Assembly: GCF_030247195.1 (NCBI RefSeq)
Contig: NC_080670.1
Location: 45,088,194 to 45,152,193, forward strand
DNA: 64,000 nucleotides
Direction: 5' to 3'
From: Topomyia yanbarensis
Lineage: Eukaryota > Arthropoda > Insecta > Diptera > Culicidae
Positions 19,846 to 33,600 of the stretch are shown here, piece by piece. The notes under the pieces were generated by a model. The model saw nothing but the letters and a program-made list of their open reading frames with translations. It made no database searches and was not told where the DNA came from. Every line of letters begins with the position of its first letter. Positions within the stretch are counted from its first letter, which is position 1. The position numbers and the translations under genes are program-made.

Positions 19846-22245
19846 GCAGTTCGGTAAAGGACCCACAATGATCAGTAACCAAATTCAAATTTTATTAAGT
19901 ACTTTAATTCTGTTGATTGTCGAGTGCACAGGCGAAGAGCTTAAGCTAGTATATCAATGGACTCAGCTAGACGCGCCTGCAAAGGAGCCCGGTTGGTTTT
20001 CAGCCAAAAAAATAAGTCCCGCTAATACAAGAGCTTTGTGAATTTCCAGATAAGAGCCAGGTTGTATTCGATCCCAAGGACAAACCTCACCAGTTTAATG
20101 AAACTTTCAACGCTTACGGAAACCTTCCGATGGGTATAGCCCACCACAAGGGACGACTGTTTGTGTCGATTCCCAGGAGACGACCCGGGATTCCTTCAAC
20201 GCTTGCCGTTATCAATATGCATGCAGTTCAGGGGGTTAATAATCCGCCTTTGGTCGGTTATCCCGAGCAACTTGTAAACACACTTCACGTATGTTGTTAG
20301 TTTTAATTTGATGGACAAATGCAATGAAGCGTATGCGTACATTCCCGATTATCAATGGCCTGGTTTGTATGTATATAGTTTGGCAGAGAATCGAATGTGG
20401 CGCTTCAACCATAACTATTTCTGCTTCGAGCCACAAAACGGTCGATTCAACGTGGCTGGAATCCGATTCGATTGGAACGATGGTATATTTTCGTTGGCCG
20501 TGGGCCAAGTTGATTCGACGACAGGCCACCGAATGGTGTATCTCCATGCAATGGCTGCGGTTGGTGAGATTGCCGTATCAAATGCTGTTTTAAAGAATGA
20601 AACTCTTGCACGATCCGGTGATGAGTATAGTGATTTGTTCATACATCTGGGTTCACGCGGGCCAAATACGCACAGTTCCAGTCATGCTTTCGACGAAAAA
20701 ACTGGAGTTCTATTTTATGCTGAGGTGAATCGCAATTCGATCGGTTGTTGGAATAGCAAGCGAAGATTCGACGCAGACAACCATGGCATCGTGCATCTAG
20801 ACAATAGCGACATGATTTATCCTGCTGATTTAGTGGTAAGTGCATGAAGGATTTTCATTTATTTTTGTGGAAGTCGGGTTCTCTCATCAATTAAGATTTT
20901 GTGTATGGTTACAGCGAGCCAGTGCTCTTTTATTTTGCCATTGTTATTTATCAGTTTGTAAGCGGGCTGTCTCAACAACCAATTTCTGCAACCTAAGTGC
21001 ATTAACTGTACATCTACCATCTAACAATTGCACCTGTTGATATGTGCTGTGATTTATGGTCATACCTACGACCGCGCACCCGGCGTCCCATGAGCGTTAT
21101 AACAACTCATAAGCTGTCCTTCCACCTTGCTCAGGAATATATTGCTCCTATACACATTCATACATACAGGCATACATTCATACATACGAACTTACATTTC
21201 TACATACATACCTAGTATTTCGCAGAAGTTACAGACAGTGTGTAATGTCGTGTCATTTAGTCTGTCTAATTCTACGGAAAATCATCCTACCATCGCCTTG
21301 GAATCTACGTCACATTGGCAAATTTCGCATTGAATCCGCTCTGTCTCTTCCTAATCTCCTTTTTGTCTCCTAGGTCCGAAGCGGATCAATCGACTATTAA
21401 TGGATACAGTAAACATGCTACATGCATCCTTACTTACGAATACTTTTTCCTACAACTGTGCTTTTTCATCTTCATCTTATAACAGAATTCGATTATCCCT
21501 GTTCTAGTCAATATTCGTATTTATTACGATATGGATCAGGGAAATTCTCAATTTTTTCTACTATCATTATGATGAGTAGCTAGACGGGAGAAGCCATTTT
21601 AGCATTTCACAAAAACAATCTCTGCCAACAAAGGACATGAGAAATATCCACGCTTCCCCATAAAGTTTACTCGAATCGAATGTCCATCTGGTTCTACTCG
21701 AACAGACCACCCCGACTCGAAGGGCTGCTTTTCGAAGAGCCGGTGTGCTTGTTCGAGTTAAATAATCATAAAAGCAAGTCCAGAATAATTAACTATCTTT
21801 TGGGTGCTAGTTCTGCACACTGTTGACCGAACTAACCTGACCCAAGGTCAAAAGAGTCAACAACTAGCAGGATTTACAGGTACCCCTATCTAAGGGTATT
21901 GATATAGCCACTTGCAAGTAGGAGCACACGTTCACTAACCAGCCATAAAGACGTCCAAATCAATGAGAATGGACCATGCCAGTCGAAGGCCACAGGTCCA
22001 ACACCACCCCGTACAGTTCCTGAACTGTGTGAAGTGGAATTACAGATTTCGTTTCAGTGGTAGTAAGTGTCTTATTTCCACTTTTAAAACTGAAACCTAC
22101 GAAATTGCAGTTTACCGCTCATCTCTTCTGGAATTTCGACACTGTCAGTTGATCGTCTCATAGAATCGTAATCTCGATGGCATGAATCCGCCGTTTCTTT
22201 CGGAGCTCTATCGGCGCGAATACTATCTGTATGAAGCGAAGATGA

Positions 22246-23520
22246 CATTATATATCACATTTTTTTCGATAGTAGTCCTACTGGAGCTGTAGAGCTAGGG
22301 TCGCGGCAGGGCTCCCCGTCAGAATCACTCACTACAAGTACAGTTGAGACGGCGAATGTCACCCACCAAAACACTGCTTAAGACCAATTACAGCGGGCCG
22401 TGATTCTGAATGGATTATTCATTGTACGGTTCAGATATGTGCGGTCGTAGGGACTTTGCAATCGCGAAGGGCTTAAGCGTTATGTTAACGTGTTTGTCAC
22501 ATGTGATCGCATGTATGTGACTTCGGGTGTATAGATTTGATTATATAACCGTGTGACAATTCACATATTCTCGTGTAATCTTGGATGGTCACGCGGACCG
22601 TCATTTTGGTATTTAGTTTTTGGTGTACGGTTCAGATTCTGACAGGGAGTGAGTTGCCCAATCAAACGTGTTGTATAGTAGGCTTTCTTTTTTAATTGAT
22701 CCAATTGAAGGCATGGACCTAGACTTCTGGTACCGAGGATAGAGACTTCCGGAAGTGACCGATTCATGATCGCGCGAGCCCGGGAATTTGTCGGTTGACG
22801 CTTGAGACCACATTTGAATATTTATAAGTGCTGAGACTTTCTCATTATCACCGTGATGTTATCATGTTTACGAGAACGCGGGTGTAGGTTGCATGGATGA
22901 TCGCGAGCGGCTATTTTTTTGATTTTGATTGATTTTTTTGCCATGTTGTGTTGTGACGTGTTGTATAGTGGATATGAGCGTCATTTTTTTTTTGTTTTGT
23001 CCACCTAAAGGCGTTGAACTTATGCTACTAGGATAAGACTTTCGGACGTAACCGACTCATGATCGCACAAACACGGGCGTTTGTTAGTCCACTTTTGGGA
23101 CCGCGTTTGTAAATTTATAAGTGCTAAACCGTTCACTTATAGTGGTTTTCATTGAAAAAACCCGGGGCAGTGGATTGCACTGATGCTCCATTTTCTAGCA
23201 GAAAAGCAGGCCACTAGACGTGTTTCATTTCCACTTCTGCTAGAAAGTGCAAAACCAGTGCAATCCACGGTCCTGGTGTTTTCCAATGAAAAAAGACAAT
23301 AGTCACCGGGGTGTTTTTATGTTTGCGAGATCGCGGGCATAGATGTGCGTGAATGATCGTAAAGGCTCGAGCGTTTGTATCTTAACATGTTTGTAACTTC
23401 GCGTGCATAAATTCGGTTTTATAATCATGTGGTCATTCGCACATTCGCGTGTATTCTTGAATGATCGCACGCGGATCGTGAATCTAATGCTTAATTTTTA
23501 GTGTATGGTACAGAAGCTAG
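22246..23520 (+). repeat. Unclassified CGCGTGT-rich repeat, copy 1
   Basis: It begins CCTACTGGAGCTGTAGAGCT near 22267 and contains CAGCGGGCCGTGATTCTGAA, then several TTCGCGTGTATAAATT-like and GATCGCGCGCGGACCG-like units. It has at least two internal subunits and is interrupted by the foldback at 23148-23290. Other copies are at 40277-40720 and 57229-58230. No TIR, LTR or protein domain is found. Confidence 0.7.
23148..23290. repeat. Foldback element inside repeat copy 1
   Basis: The arms (about 23148-23203 and 23235-23290) are inverted repeats of about 56 bp sharing TTCATTG, GTGGATTGCACTG and TTTTCTAGCAGAA blocks with scattered mismatches. No coding capacity is visible. Confidence 0.7.
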
Positions 23521-23810
23521 AAGACACAACACATGGACAGCTATGCTGCCGAGATAGAACCCAATGCCGTGCGGTTTACTGAATTATACGCCGTGATGTC
23601 CTCAATAGTCATTATAGAATTACAGATAGAAAATGCTACGTAGCTTAATATTCCTTCTTTGCTTTTCAGATCGATACCGAAGGTGTCCTATGGGTGATTT
23701 CGAACAAACTTCCTATCTGGATCTACTCAAAACTAAACGTTACTGATTTCAACTATCGTATCTGGCGCCAAACTACAAAATCGGCTATCAATGGAACGTT
23801 GTGTATGTGA

Positions 23811-24626
23811 TATTCTAATCAGGATTCACATGGAAAGCAAGCTGAAAAAATCTGGCATTCTTTCAAATTCGTGCAAGTGCAAATCATTCTGTTCCGGATT
23901 AATAGGTATAATTCCATTAATAGATTTGATTGTGAAAAGTTTCAACTAGATTTGATTATAGTACTGCGAAGAAATTACACTAGGGAAATTGTATCACCTA
24001 TAATTGCAGCTTTTATCGTTTGTTTAGTCAATCAAGCTGTCTTGTTAATCGGTTTCTCGTATCAATATTAAAAACAATCTAGTATAAAAATATTACCAGC
24101 TCTATGTTTTGTATATGATTAATTGCTGCCAAATTGATTTCAGTAGTACGTAGTGTTCTCTTTCAATTTTGAATATCATTAGTGATATATATTCATGTAT
24201 AAATTTACCTCTATGAATGCACTAATAGATGTAGATCCTAAAAGAAGTAGACAATTTTTGACTCACCTTACAAAGAATTAATCCATTCCAAAAGTTGCTT
24301 GCTATTATCCTATATCTATGTATATATTCACCGTTTACTAGTACAGCCTTTCGAGTTTCTTTGATTTGTATTTTAAATTGGTTAGTATGCCTAAAGGTTC
24401 TCTATGCCAGTTTACTTTTGGAATTAATGAAATTACTGCATTTCAAATACTTTTGGGGGGTTCATGAAATTGTTACATATAAGTTTCACTAAACAAAACA
24501 AAGTTCTACCCTGACGGGGATTATATCACACACATTGATCGCACTTGAACATCGATTCCATATTTTTTCAGCACCCTATAGCAACGAGATGCAAAGTACC
24601 GTACGTAAATACCACTTGTATTTGCT
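23811..24626. other. Convergent intergenic spacer
   Basis: It separates the 3' ends of yellow gene 2 (+) and the PH/PDZ gene (-), so it should carry both 3' UTRs. I found no canonical AATAAA for either gene. No other gene is supported. Confidence 0.45.
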
Positions 24627-27600
24627 CTATTGCACAATAAAGTCTTTGTGGCCGCGTAACGATTTCAACTGTTTCTTCAGTTTGGTGACCAAGTCCGCTG
24701 GTTGAACCTAGAAACACAGGATGTAATTTCTGGTAGATAATCTCTATGAAAGAAATTAGGCAAAGGCTCACCAATATTGATATGTCCCTTCCGACGGCGT
24801 TCAGACGATCGCGAATTTCATTATCTTTGAAGAATAAATTCAACGGGCGGCCGTTTATTTCCGTGAGGACCCAAAAGGTAAGCGACAGTCCATCGCATGA
24901 TTGAGTCTGTCGAGAGAAATGTTAGCGTGATTATTAAGAGCATTCGTATAGCTGATTTGCACAATAGTTTAAGAAATAATAGATATGAAATTTGTATTCT
25001 AGGGATATTCTGCTTAACATTACCGGAAATGTTATCAGACACCCATTAAAATAGAGTTCGGTTATCACTTACTTTTTGTCTTCTACTAGTAACTAGATAA
25101 AACCAGTACATTAATGAAACATACCTTAGGAGGAAGCCCATGTCTTGCGGCAAGACTATTCGGTACAACGTCCACAATCGTCGCAGTATTCCCGTCTCGA
25201 ATCAAACCTAAACATTGACCATCCAGTTCCCGCCGAATAGCATACACCCGCCCGAATGGTACTCTTCGGATAATAAGTTCCACCTGTTGATAATAGATAC
25301 GTAACCGTCACATTATTATTAAGAGGCCATTTCAACAAATACTCACGAACAGTCCCGGTGCACCACGAATCGCTTTGTGTGCTTCGGCAGCACTCGTAAT
25401 CGTCATTCCGGCCACGGAAATAAACTGATCACCAATGTGCAACGCATTATACAACACCGGGTGTTCTTTTTGTTTCCAACCGGCAACCCACACGGCACCG
25501 AAAGCATCAATCAGCCCGATGGAATTGATGCAATCCTTTCGCCTCAGCTGCAATCGCACCCCACCGGGGTGCATCATCTCTCGGCGAAGTTGCATGACCT
25601 GTTGTTCTCGGAGGGTCATTTTTCGATTAGATCCATTCAGCGAATCATGCTGGTTGATGAACTGATGGTGCGGTCGAAACGGTTGGGGAGGAGATTGCAA
25701 CCGCGATACCCCATTCAGTCGAGCTCTCATTACAGGATTTCCCGATGATTCGGGTTGTGCATCGGAAGTGGATGAGCTTCTACGACGTTGTTCATTTACT
25801 TCGTTTCGAAATTTGTCGGCAGATTGATTCACAGCCACAGCTACCTTACGCCCCCGGGATAAATTTTCTCGACCGCCAGCAACGACTGCATTAGTTGATC
25901 TACTAATAACCATTTCTGTAAGTCCACGCTGGAGCATGGGACGCTGTGGTTGTGGAGTGTAGATGTTTTTATCTACTGCTGGCCTTTTCGATGGGCTTAA
26001 GTTTGTAGGAGGTACTACTGGACTGCTGGTCGATGGTAGAATCTCCGGTTTCGGTCCAGGTACACTTGAATGACTATTGACAGAACTACTTTCGCCCTGG
26101 TTCTCCTTATTACCCTGACCATTCCGTAGATTTTTAACCCGATTAACCTGGATTTCGGAATGACTAGATGAACGTTGCTGCTTGCTAAGTAGCATGACCT
26201 TACTCTTGCTAAATTTGTTCGCAGCTGAGCTGCCAGCAGACACTGGAGGGGTCGATTGCAGGCTAGTAGGTTGATCGACATTACTGACCACTTGGAAAGG
26301 CGTTGATAATAGGAACACCTGTTCGTAGTGCTGCTGCTGTGGTGGAGTTGCGGGTCTATCACATAAGTTAACTGCGATTTGTGTGACAGTGCCGAAGTTA
26401 CTGTCAGATTTTATCGGAGTCGATGAAGTAGCTATAGTTGCAATAGCGTTAGACGGAGCAGATGAAACGGTGGCTGCGCTAATAGTTACATTTGCGATAC
26501 TACTTGTGTTATTGATGAGATTAGGTACCTTGACGGTCGTAATCTGTCGGTCGTTGATCGACGCAATAATGGAAGGCTCTTGATTCTGTAGATGATGAGG
26601 ATGATAGTGATGATCATACTCAATATTGGACGGAATGATCTGCACGTTGCTCTTGTAATTATCATCGGTAAGATCATCGGTGATCAGTGTGCTGGTACTA
26701 ATTTTATTAATCTGCTCCGTTTTCGGCGAACGACGTTTTGCACTGGGTGAAAGAATCAACTTCGCCGGTGAGCAATTTGCGCTGGTTCCGTTGGAAACTT
26801 CGATAATCGTAACGTTAGCAGCCGGGTCTGCCTTCTGGGCAGATTTCCGGCGAGTTTTTTTCAGCCCATTGCGATGCGGTAGCCTAAAAATGGAACATCT
26901 GGGTTAGTTACTGGATCTTTAACAAAGGTCTGTGTACATATAATAATGTAAAGGTGCGTGACGAATGTATGCAGTAAGCTTCAAATAACAATTTCTAATG
27001 CTTGCAGAACATGATTTATATTTAGACATTTTGGCAGCACTGAGCAGCTCATTCTCTCAGGTGTCAGATGTAAACAGTGTTGAGTAAACGCAAAGATGTC
27101 GAAATTTGGCGGGTTACAAATAGTGAGTTGACAACAAAAAGGAGCGTCCAATATAGCTCCGATCCTCACAAATTCCTACCTCACGCTTCCACAGGTCGAA
27201 AGATGACAAATGACCGCCAGCTGAGAGTTGCGTGCTTAGCTGGTAGCACTGCCTAGGCACTGTTGTCCTTCTGACATCAGCGAAGTGAGAAGGTGCGTAG
27301 CCGAGCGTCTGTTCACCAGGAGGTGCTGCTCAAACAGCGTCTGACTGGTATCCAGGGCTGAATAAGTAACGCTGCATCACGCCAGCTACACCCAAGGTGG
27401 CAGCCCCACCAGCGCGATGTAGATAGCGCGACCTCGGTAAGGTAGTCTACCGAAATACTCATAACACCGCGAAAGGCAAGAGTACAGCAAAAAACGAAAG
27501 GGATTTACGACAAACGACCCGGCAGAAATTTGAATGAACCCGCACGCGCAGGGCTCCAATACAGGAAGTACAACGGCCGAAAACCGAACTCAGAGTAGTG

Positions 27601-30600
27601 GACCCCCTAACACCTCATTCAGGTAGGTAAATTCGTGCACGGTTCTCCAGCGTCACGAGTCCAAGAAACAACAGAACGATGCGTTTCAATATCCAACGTC
27701 CTTCAACTGAAGGTGTATCAACTGAGTATCGCCAGAAGCTGGATGAGTGGATAGATGAGACCAACGTAACTGGCAATGTCAACAGCATGGGCGAGGCTGT
27801 CCACGAAGCTGTGACTATAGCGGCGCGAGAAGTGAATGTTACAGCTCAGCGGCGTCAATGAAGCGGTTGGTTCGATGAAAATGCCAGAGAGTGACGAGCG
27901 AGAAGAATGCGGCCAGAACCCGGATGCTAGCGGCGGGTACATTGTGATTGCTGATGCGCAAGAAAGCATGAACCGGAATGATACGCGGAGATTTTATGCA
28001 AGTTTCAACGGTGCGCGGCATAAGTCAGCGTTAGTGCCCGTTATGTGCAATGACCAAGAGGGAAATTTGCTGACAGACAAAACGATGGTGGGTGCTAGGT
28101 GGAAGGAGCATTTCAAGGTATTGTTGAATAGCGGAAGGGAAAGTGTATCTAGGAACAGAATAAGCATTGAAAATGACGGACAAGTTGTGGCTCCACCAAC
28201 ACTAGGCGAGGTTAAGGACGCTATACGTGAGCTGAAAACCGGAAAAGCTACTGAGAAGAACGAGATCTCGGTTGAGCTTCTCAAACAGGGTAGTGAGCAG
28301 ATGCACCAAATAATCCACCGCATTATTGTACGATTATGGGCGGAAGAGGAATTGCCTGCTAGTTGGCTGGATGGACTCATTTGCCCTATCGACAAGAAAG
28401 GGCACAGACTGGAGTGCGCTAATTACATAGGGATATCGCCCCTGGATTCGGCGTACAAATTACTGTCGCGTATCCTGTTTAGCAGACTGATGCCACTTGA
28501 GGAGTCCTTCGTCGGCGAATGCCAGGCTGGCTTTCGCGTGGGCCGATCAACGACGGATCAGATGTTCAGTCTGCGGATAATCCTAGACGAATTCCGGAAG
28601 TACACGTTGCAGAGCCACCATCTGACTCAGTGAAACGAAATGAGCTACGCCAGATTATGTCAGAACATGGTTTATCGGCGAAACTGATTAGACTGATACT
28701 TGCGGATGGTTCAAAATCAAGTATTCGGATTGTAAATGAGATCTCAATCTCATTTGTGACCGTAGATGGACTGAAGCAAGGTGATGCGCTTTCAAATTTG
28801 ATGTGCAATATGGCTCTTGAAGGAGCTATAAGAAGAGCTGGCGTGCAAAGGAAAGGAACTATCATCACAACGTCACATATGCTCCTTGATTTTGCGGACG
28901 ATATTTATGTAATTGGGATCGATCGTAGAGCAGTGGAAGAGACTTTTGTGCCTTTTAACCCTCCGGAAGTCGCGCTTATGGCCCACTAAACGAGCAGCCG
29001 CTGGTGCCCCAAGACAATTTCGCTAGATTTTCAGAGCAGCGTGCACTCAGTGCACTAGCGCAACTGCCGGAAGGTTAAGAGAGAGACAGCGAGGATAGTC
29101 TTAGTCATCAACTCAGCCAAGACAAAGTATATGGTCGCAGGTAAAGAGAGAGGTAGGTCTAGTGGCGTATTGCAGCTGCCAACAGGGCCTTTTACGGTCT
29201 ACGTAACCAGCTTAGGTCCGGCAACCTGCAATCGTCAAAAAAATTCGCCTTGTATAAGATTTTGATCCACTGATCATCCTTGTCGCTCTTTATGGCCACG
29301 AACCATGGCCGTTGAGGGAGGCAGATAGGAGAGCATTCGGAATCTTCGAGCACTAACTGCTGCGGACAACACTCGGCCGTATATGCAAAAATGGAGTGTG
29401 GCGCTGACATTTGAATCAGCTATCAGTTGTACCAAGTATACAAAACTGCGGATATTGTTAAACAGATAAAAACGACAGAAGGAAATGGGCTGGTATTCAG
29501 TAGGAAGCCAGGAAGAGGACGCCGACTTCATGGGAGGCCACGAACACGTTGGCTATACGCAGTGGAAGAGAACCTAAGTTACCTGAGCGTGCGGGGGAAC
29601 TGGAAGGACGCAGCCCAAGACCGACAAAGATGGAGCCCTACGATAAGCCCACCATTGGCAAGATGACGCTGTAGCCTACAAGGTACAAGATAGATACATA
29701 AAGGTTGTACTAGACTTAGGAGGAATGGGAAATGATGTTGCGACGGCTACGATGCTCAACAAATTACATTCCGGAAATCGCACACATTTCAGTATGTAGC
29801 TCTGCGAATAATATTATAAATTACTATGTTTTATACCATTTTCGCAAGATGATGCAACAAATTAAAATGTTATGTTATTTTCTTACCACAGTTTACAGAA
29901 AATATATCCACTATGACAGAACAAAAGGAAATCAGCAACACTTTGCTTCTAGCTTGCACCAGACCATAGGCTCCTATCGCCATGTCAAGCAATTTTCCGG
30001 CGGAACCATTTTGTAAAAAGGTAATTTACCCTCCTAACAGTCCCGATATAAATTCTTTGGATTATTTGGTGTGAGGCGTCGTCGAGCGAGAAACCAACAG
30101 AATCCTCACGCAACACTTAACTTGCTCAAGAATCAAGGTGGTTGTACATTTTGATCTAAACATATTAATACGTGCAGGCGGCACTTTCCGGAACAGTTAT
30201 CGAAAAGGGAGACAATTTTTAACAAAGTAATTCAAAATACCCGTATGCTACGACAGAAAATAATACATTAGTAGCAGATATGATTAACTGGTGCAATTTT
30301 TCTATTTTATTTCATTTAGTGCAAAAATTCGTTACGCGCCCTGTAGTTGTAAACACGGGACAACTGTAACATATTGCTAATTGGTTCTCGATCCGTTCAG
30401 TGTGACAAATAATGTAAAATCGGACAACAGTGTGGAGGAAAATGGGAGGACAACATATTGTCCCAAAAAGCATTATGTCCTCTTGCTCTCGTTTGTGTCT
30501 TGTCTTGTGTCGGTCACAATTTTTAAAATTTCAGCATTTAGTTGAGGTTAGTTGAATGTAGCTATTAAAGTTCAAAGTGTCAATGGAATTTTTGGTCTGC

Positions 30601-33600
30601 AAAAATAAACTTCCAAGTACAGAAAAAACTTAGCCAGGTCTCAAAAAGTAGATCCGATCATCCTACGCGCCATCGAATTCATAGACTGTTTGGAAAAGAG
30701 AAGGGTTCGCAGGAAATCTAATTTTGCACAACCAGCCACCCTTCATCTTCGCTTATATTTTGCCCCCAGCACCAAAGCAATCCCACTCAAAACACCCGCC
30801 CACCTGCAAAAGAAACGGAGGCCCGAAAGCTCCACCGTCTGCTTACCTTGAACTGCTGCTAAACGATGCTGAAGGCGTGATTGGATCGGCAAAGGATTGG
30901 GAAGGCGATGATAATAACGATGATTCATTGCCATTTCCCTCAGAGGCATCTGTGCTACTGTTACTGCTGTTGCTGCTGTTACTGGCGGTGCTACTTCGGC
31001 TGGAACTGGACCCGGAGCTGTTGCTGGCGTCAGCTAAAATGGAAACGAAAAGAGGGGACAAAATTATTGAATCAAATTAAATATGAGAAAGAGAACTAGT
31101 CAGTCAGCGGCAAGGCAGCAAAAAAACGACAGGAAAGTGGTGAAATTGAAAGTTTTCGACACACGACAGAGTTCTTTTGGTGTGCAGGTCGCCGTGATCC
31201 TGGTGTGTTGAGTTATATGCACGATACTCTTTTCAATTCAAATACGAACACTGGGGCAGTGTTCAGGTATAGAAACCAACATATTCCAGTGAAGGTGTCG
31301 CAATTAGTAGGTAAAGGATTTATACGTATACTGCCTATAATCGCAAGTCAGTCCCATGTAGATAGGGAATCCCATCACCTAAATAAGGGAAATCGTATCT
31401 CGCAAATTGTTTTTATTCCCTAAAAGTTTTCAGGAGAATCTCATAAAAGGCAATTTTTTTGAGGATCAATTATGAATGTCCCTTTTTTAAAGAGTTCACC
31501 GTCGACAGCATTTAAAGTAATTGAATCGTGAATCATACTACATCAAGTTCAATACAATTGACATGCAAAAGACTGACCGCTTTGCATTATTTCTTCAGGT
31601 GTCGTGACACAACAAATGCCCCTTCTGTATACAGTGGGTTGGTAAAACCTGACACATGAATCAACACATTGGCACCTAGCTTATCCTGTCTGCTAGACGG
31701 TCAGCTGGTCTGGCTCTCACAGTCTGTGTTTTATGTAACTATTGACCGGTTTTTTCCCAAAAGAGATTGAACAACGTGAATGACAAACGGCATGACTTCT
31801 ACATATTTGAATACAACCTTTATTCCATTTCGGGATGAGGTGCGTCTGTGCGAGCTTCAAAAGCACAATCCATAAACCGTCCGTCGTCGGGTACGAGTGA
31901 GATCAATGAGACAGTTCACGAGTTTGAGTAACTTTCTGTTCGAGCACATAAACACCTGGATGTGCATTGGCCTTCGAAATAAACCGTTGTTAGTGTAGCC
32001 GAGTATGACTGACCCTGTCCGCAACAAATCAGTGCATTCATCTTTTGCTTGTAGGGTAAATAGGCCCACACAGAAAAAATATTGTTCGCTCTTAACAAAA
32101 AACAACTAACGGATACTTTTAGTTTGAAAATAAAACTTTTATTTTGATGATTATTTTTGATTAGGTCAAAAGTATTACTTTCAATCTAACAGTGTGCGTT
32201 GGTTGTTTTTTTTTTGCTAAGAACAGAAAACTCTTACTTATATCAATATATTTTCCTGTGTAGGGGTAGGCTTTAGCTGCATAAATTACAAATGTAGTTT
32301 GTCAGGGTCTGGAATATCACAGATAAAGTTCTAGGATGTGCAGATCACCTGTTAGTACTGGGGTAGTCCAAAGAGAATAGGGAAAGAGACGAAGAGTGAA
32401 AATTAGTCATAACGGCAACACTCCCTTTATGATGATTTCAACACTAGAATTTTGGCAACCGCTTCTACAGGCAGCACTTTAGATGACTTCTATTATATTT
32501 TGAAAACAAACCGTATGTCGATCGTTGGATTTGTTTATCAAACGATGCGCATTTCGAAACAAAGAGATGAAATAATTCTATAGCTTGTTTTTACTCATGC
32601 ATATACTGTAGAATACACCTCACAATCACGATTGAACCAAATTCTGACGAAAATTGAAATTTATTTTTTAATAGATGTACAATACTTATCTCCTCCAACT
32701 CAGGCATGAGTAATGTTTATTTACATTGCACGATTGGTCTGCTCAATAAGGTATTTTTGGCTTCACACTATTCGTCTCTTTCCCTATTCTCTTTGGGGTA
32801 GTCGTATAAATTAAGGTTCAACTAAGAGCTTGTTACGTTTTCAAAGAAGACCGCTTTTCGACGCTTTCTCGGTTGAAAATTTATACACGCTAAGCAAAAA
32901 TCATGTAAATTTGGCGCTACTGTACCTTACATATACAAGATTCTAGTTTACTCCACGCTTCGTGAGTCTGTAAGTCTACTCTATGATGACGTATTTTTAA
33001 GTGTTGATAATTTTAATTTTATTTCGATGCACTCCGAAATACATTGGGTATTGAAATAGATGACTTCTATACTCTAACAGACATCTATCTTGTGGGATCG
33101 TTTATTTAATAGTTTGTGGTAAAGCTGGGGTTTTTAGGTCGAGTACTCTCTCATTTCAAAATACTTGAACAACGAAGAAAAGAACATTTCATTTCACGAA
33201 CGTAAATAATTGAATTCATTCCCGTATAAATAAATACCATTCCAGAAATCTTCGGAACCATTTCCAAACTATTCGTATAATGCTCACCATATTGGGAATA
33301 CTACTGATATAATTCACCATTATAATTGAACTGTTATACTACCATATCCATTTTAGTTACCATTTCCAATACCTTCCGTGTATCCTATATTGGAGATTTG
33401 TTTACTACATTATCCTTTGGCGCCAGAGGTTAATATTGCTCTGGTGGGCTTTGTTATTCGTATATCTGTTTACCCTGCTCCAAAAGTCTGTAGTTTAAGA
33501 TGGTCAAAAATCCTCGTCTAACAATATTACGGAGATAGCTCAATTGGATAAAGTGTCAGTCCACTTAGTGTCAACGAAGCATTCTTCAGAAGATGGCAAG

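Larger units (their letters stand above)
20836..23669 (+). other. Repeat-filled last intron of yellow gene 2
   Basis: This 2.8-kb intron matches the 62-bp intron of gene 1 in position. It holds a poly-pyrimidine and ATACATACA-rich stretch (21150-21220), a copy of the unclassified CGCGTGT-rich repeat family (22246-23520) and a foldback element (23148-23290). No coding sequence is recognised inside. Confidence 0.6.
19868..23810 (+). pseudogene. Second yellow-family gene, yellow-f-like, damaged in exon 3
   Basis: Recognisable exons: 19868-19991 (signal peptide, YQWTQL), 20050-20288 (LPMGIAHHKGRLFVSIPRR), about 20305-20835 (CNEAYAYIPD, WNDGIFSLAVG, RGPNTHSS, NRNSIGCW, MIYPADLV) and 23670-23810 (LWVISNKLPIWIYSKLN, FNYRIWR). 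Donors and acceptors of exons 1/2 and 3/4 are good and in phase (1 and 0). Exon 2 ends at the same site as in gene 1 (LH then GT), but 12-20 bp later the sequence is already inside exon 3. Intron 2, its acceptor and about 84 codons, including the CDRLWFVDTG-equivalent block, are gone. Reading through meets a stop, and I find no in-phase acceptor nearby. About 343 of about 427 codons remain without other damage, so the deletion looks recent, polymorphic or an assembly fault. Confidence 0.8.

Noticed and set aside
25377..25748. Plus-strand frame antisense to the PDZ exon
   Set aside because: It is a shadow of the large minus-strand exon, which has matching splice phases and domain content.
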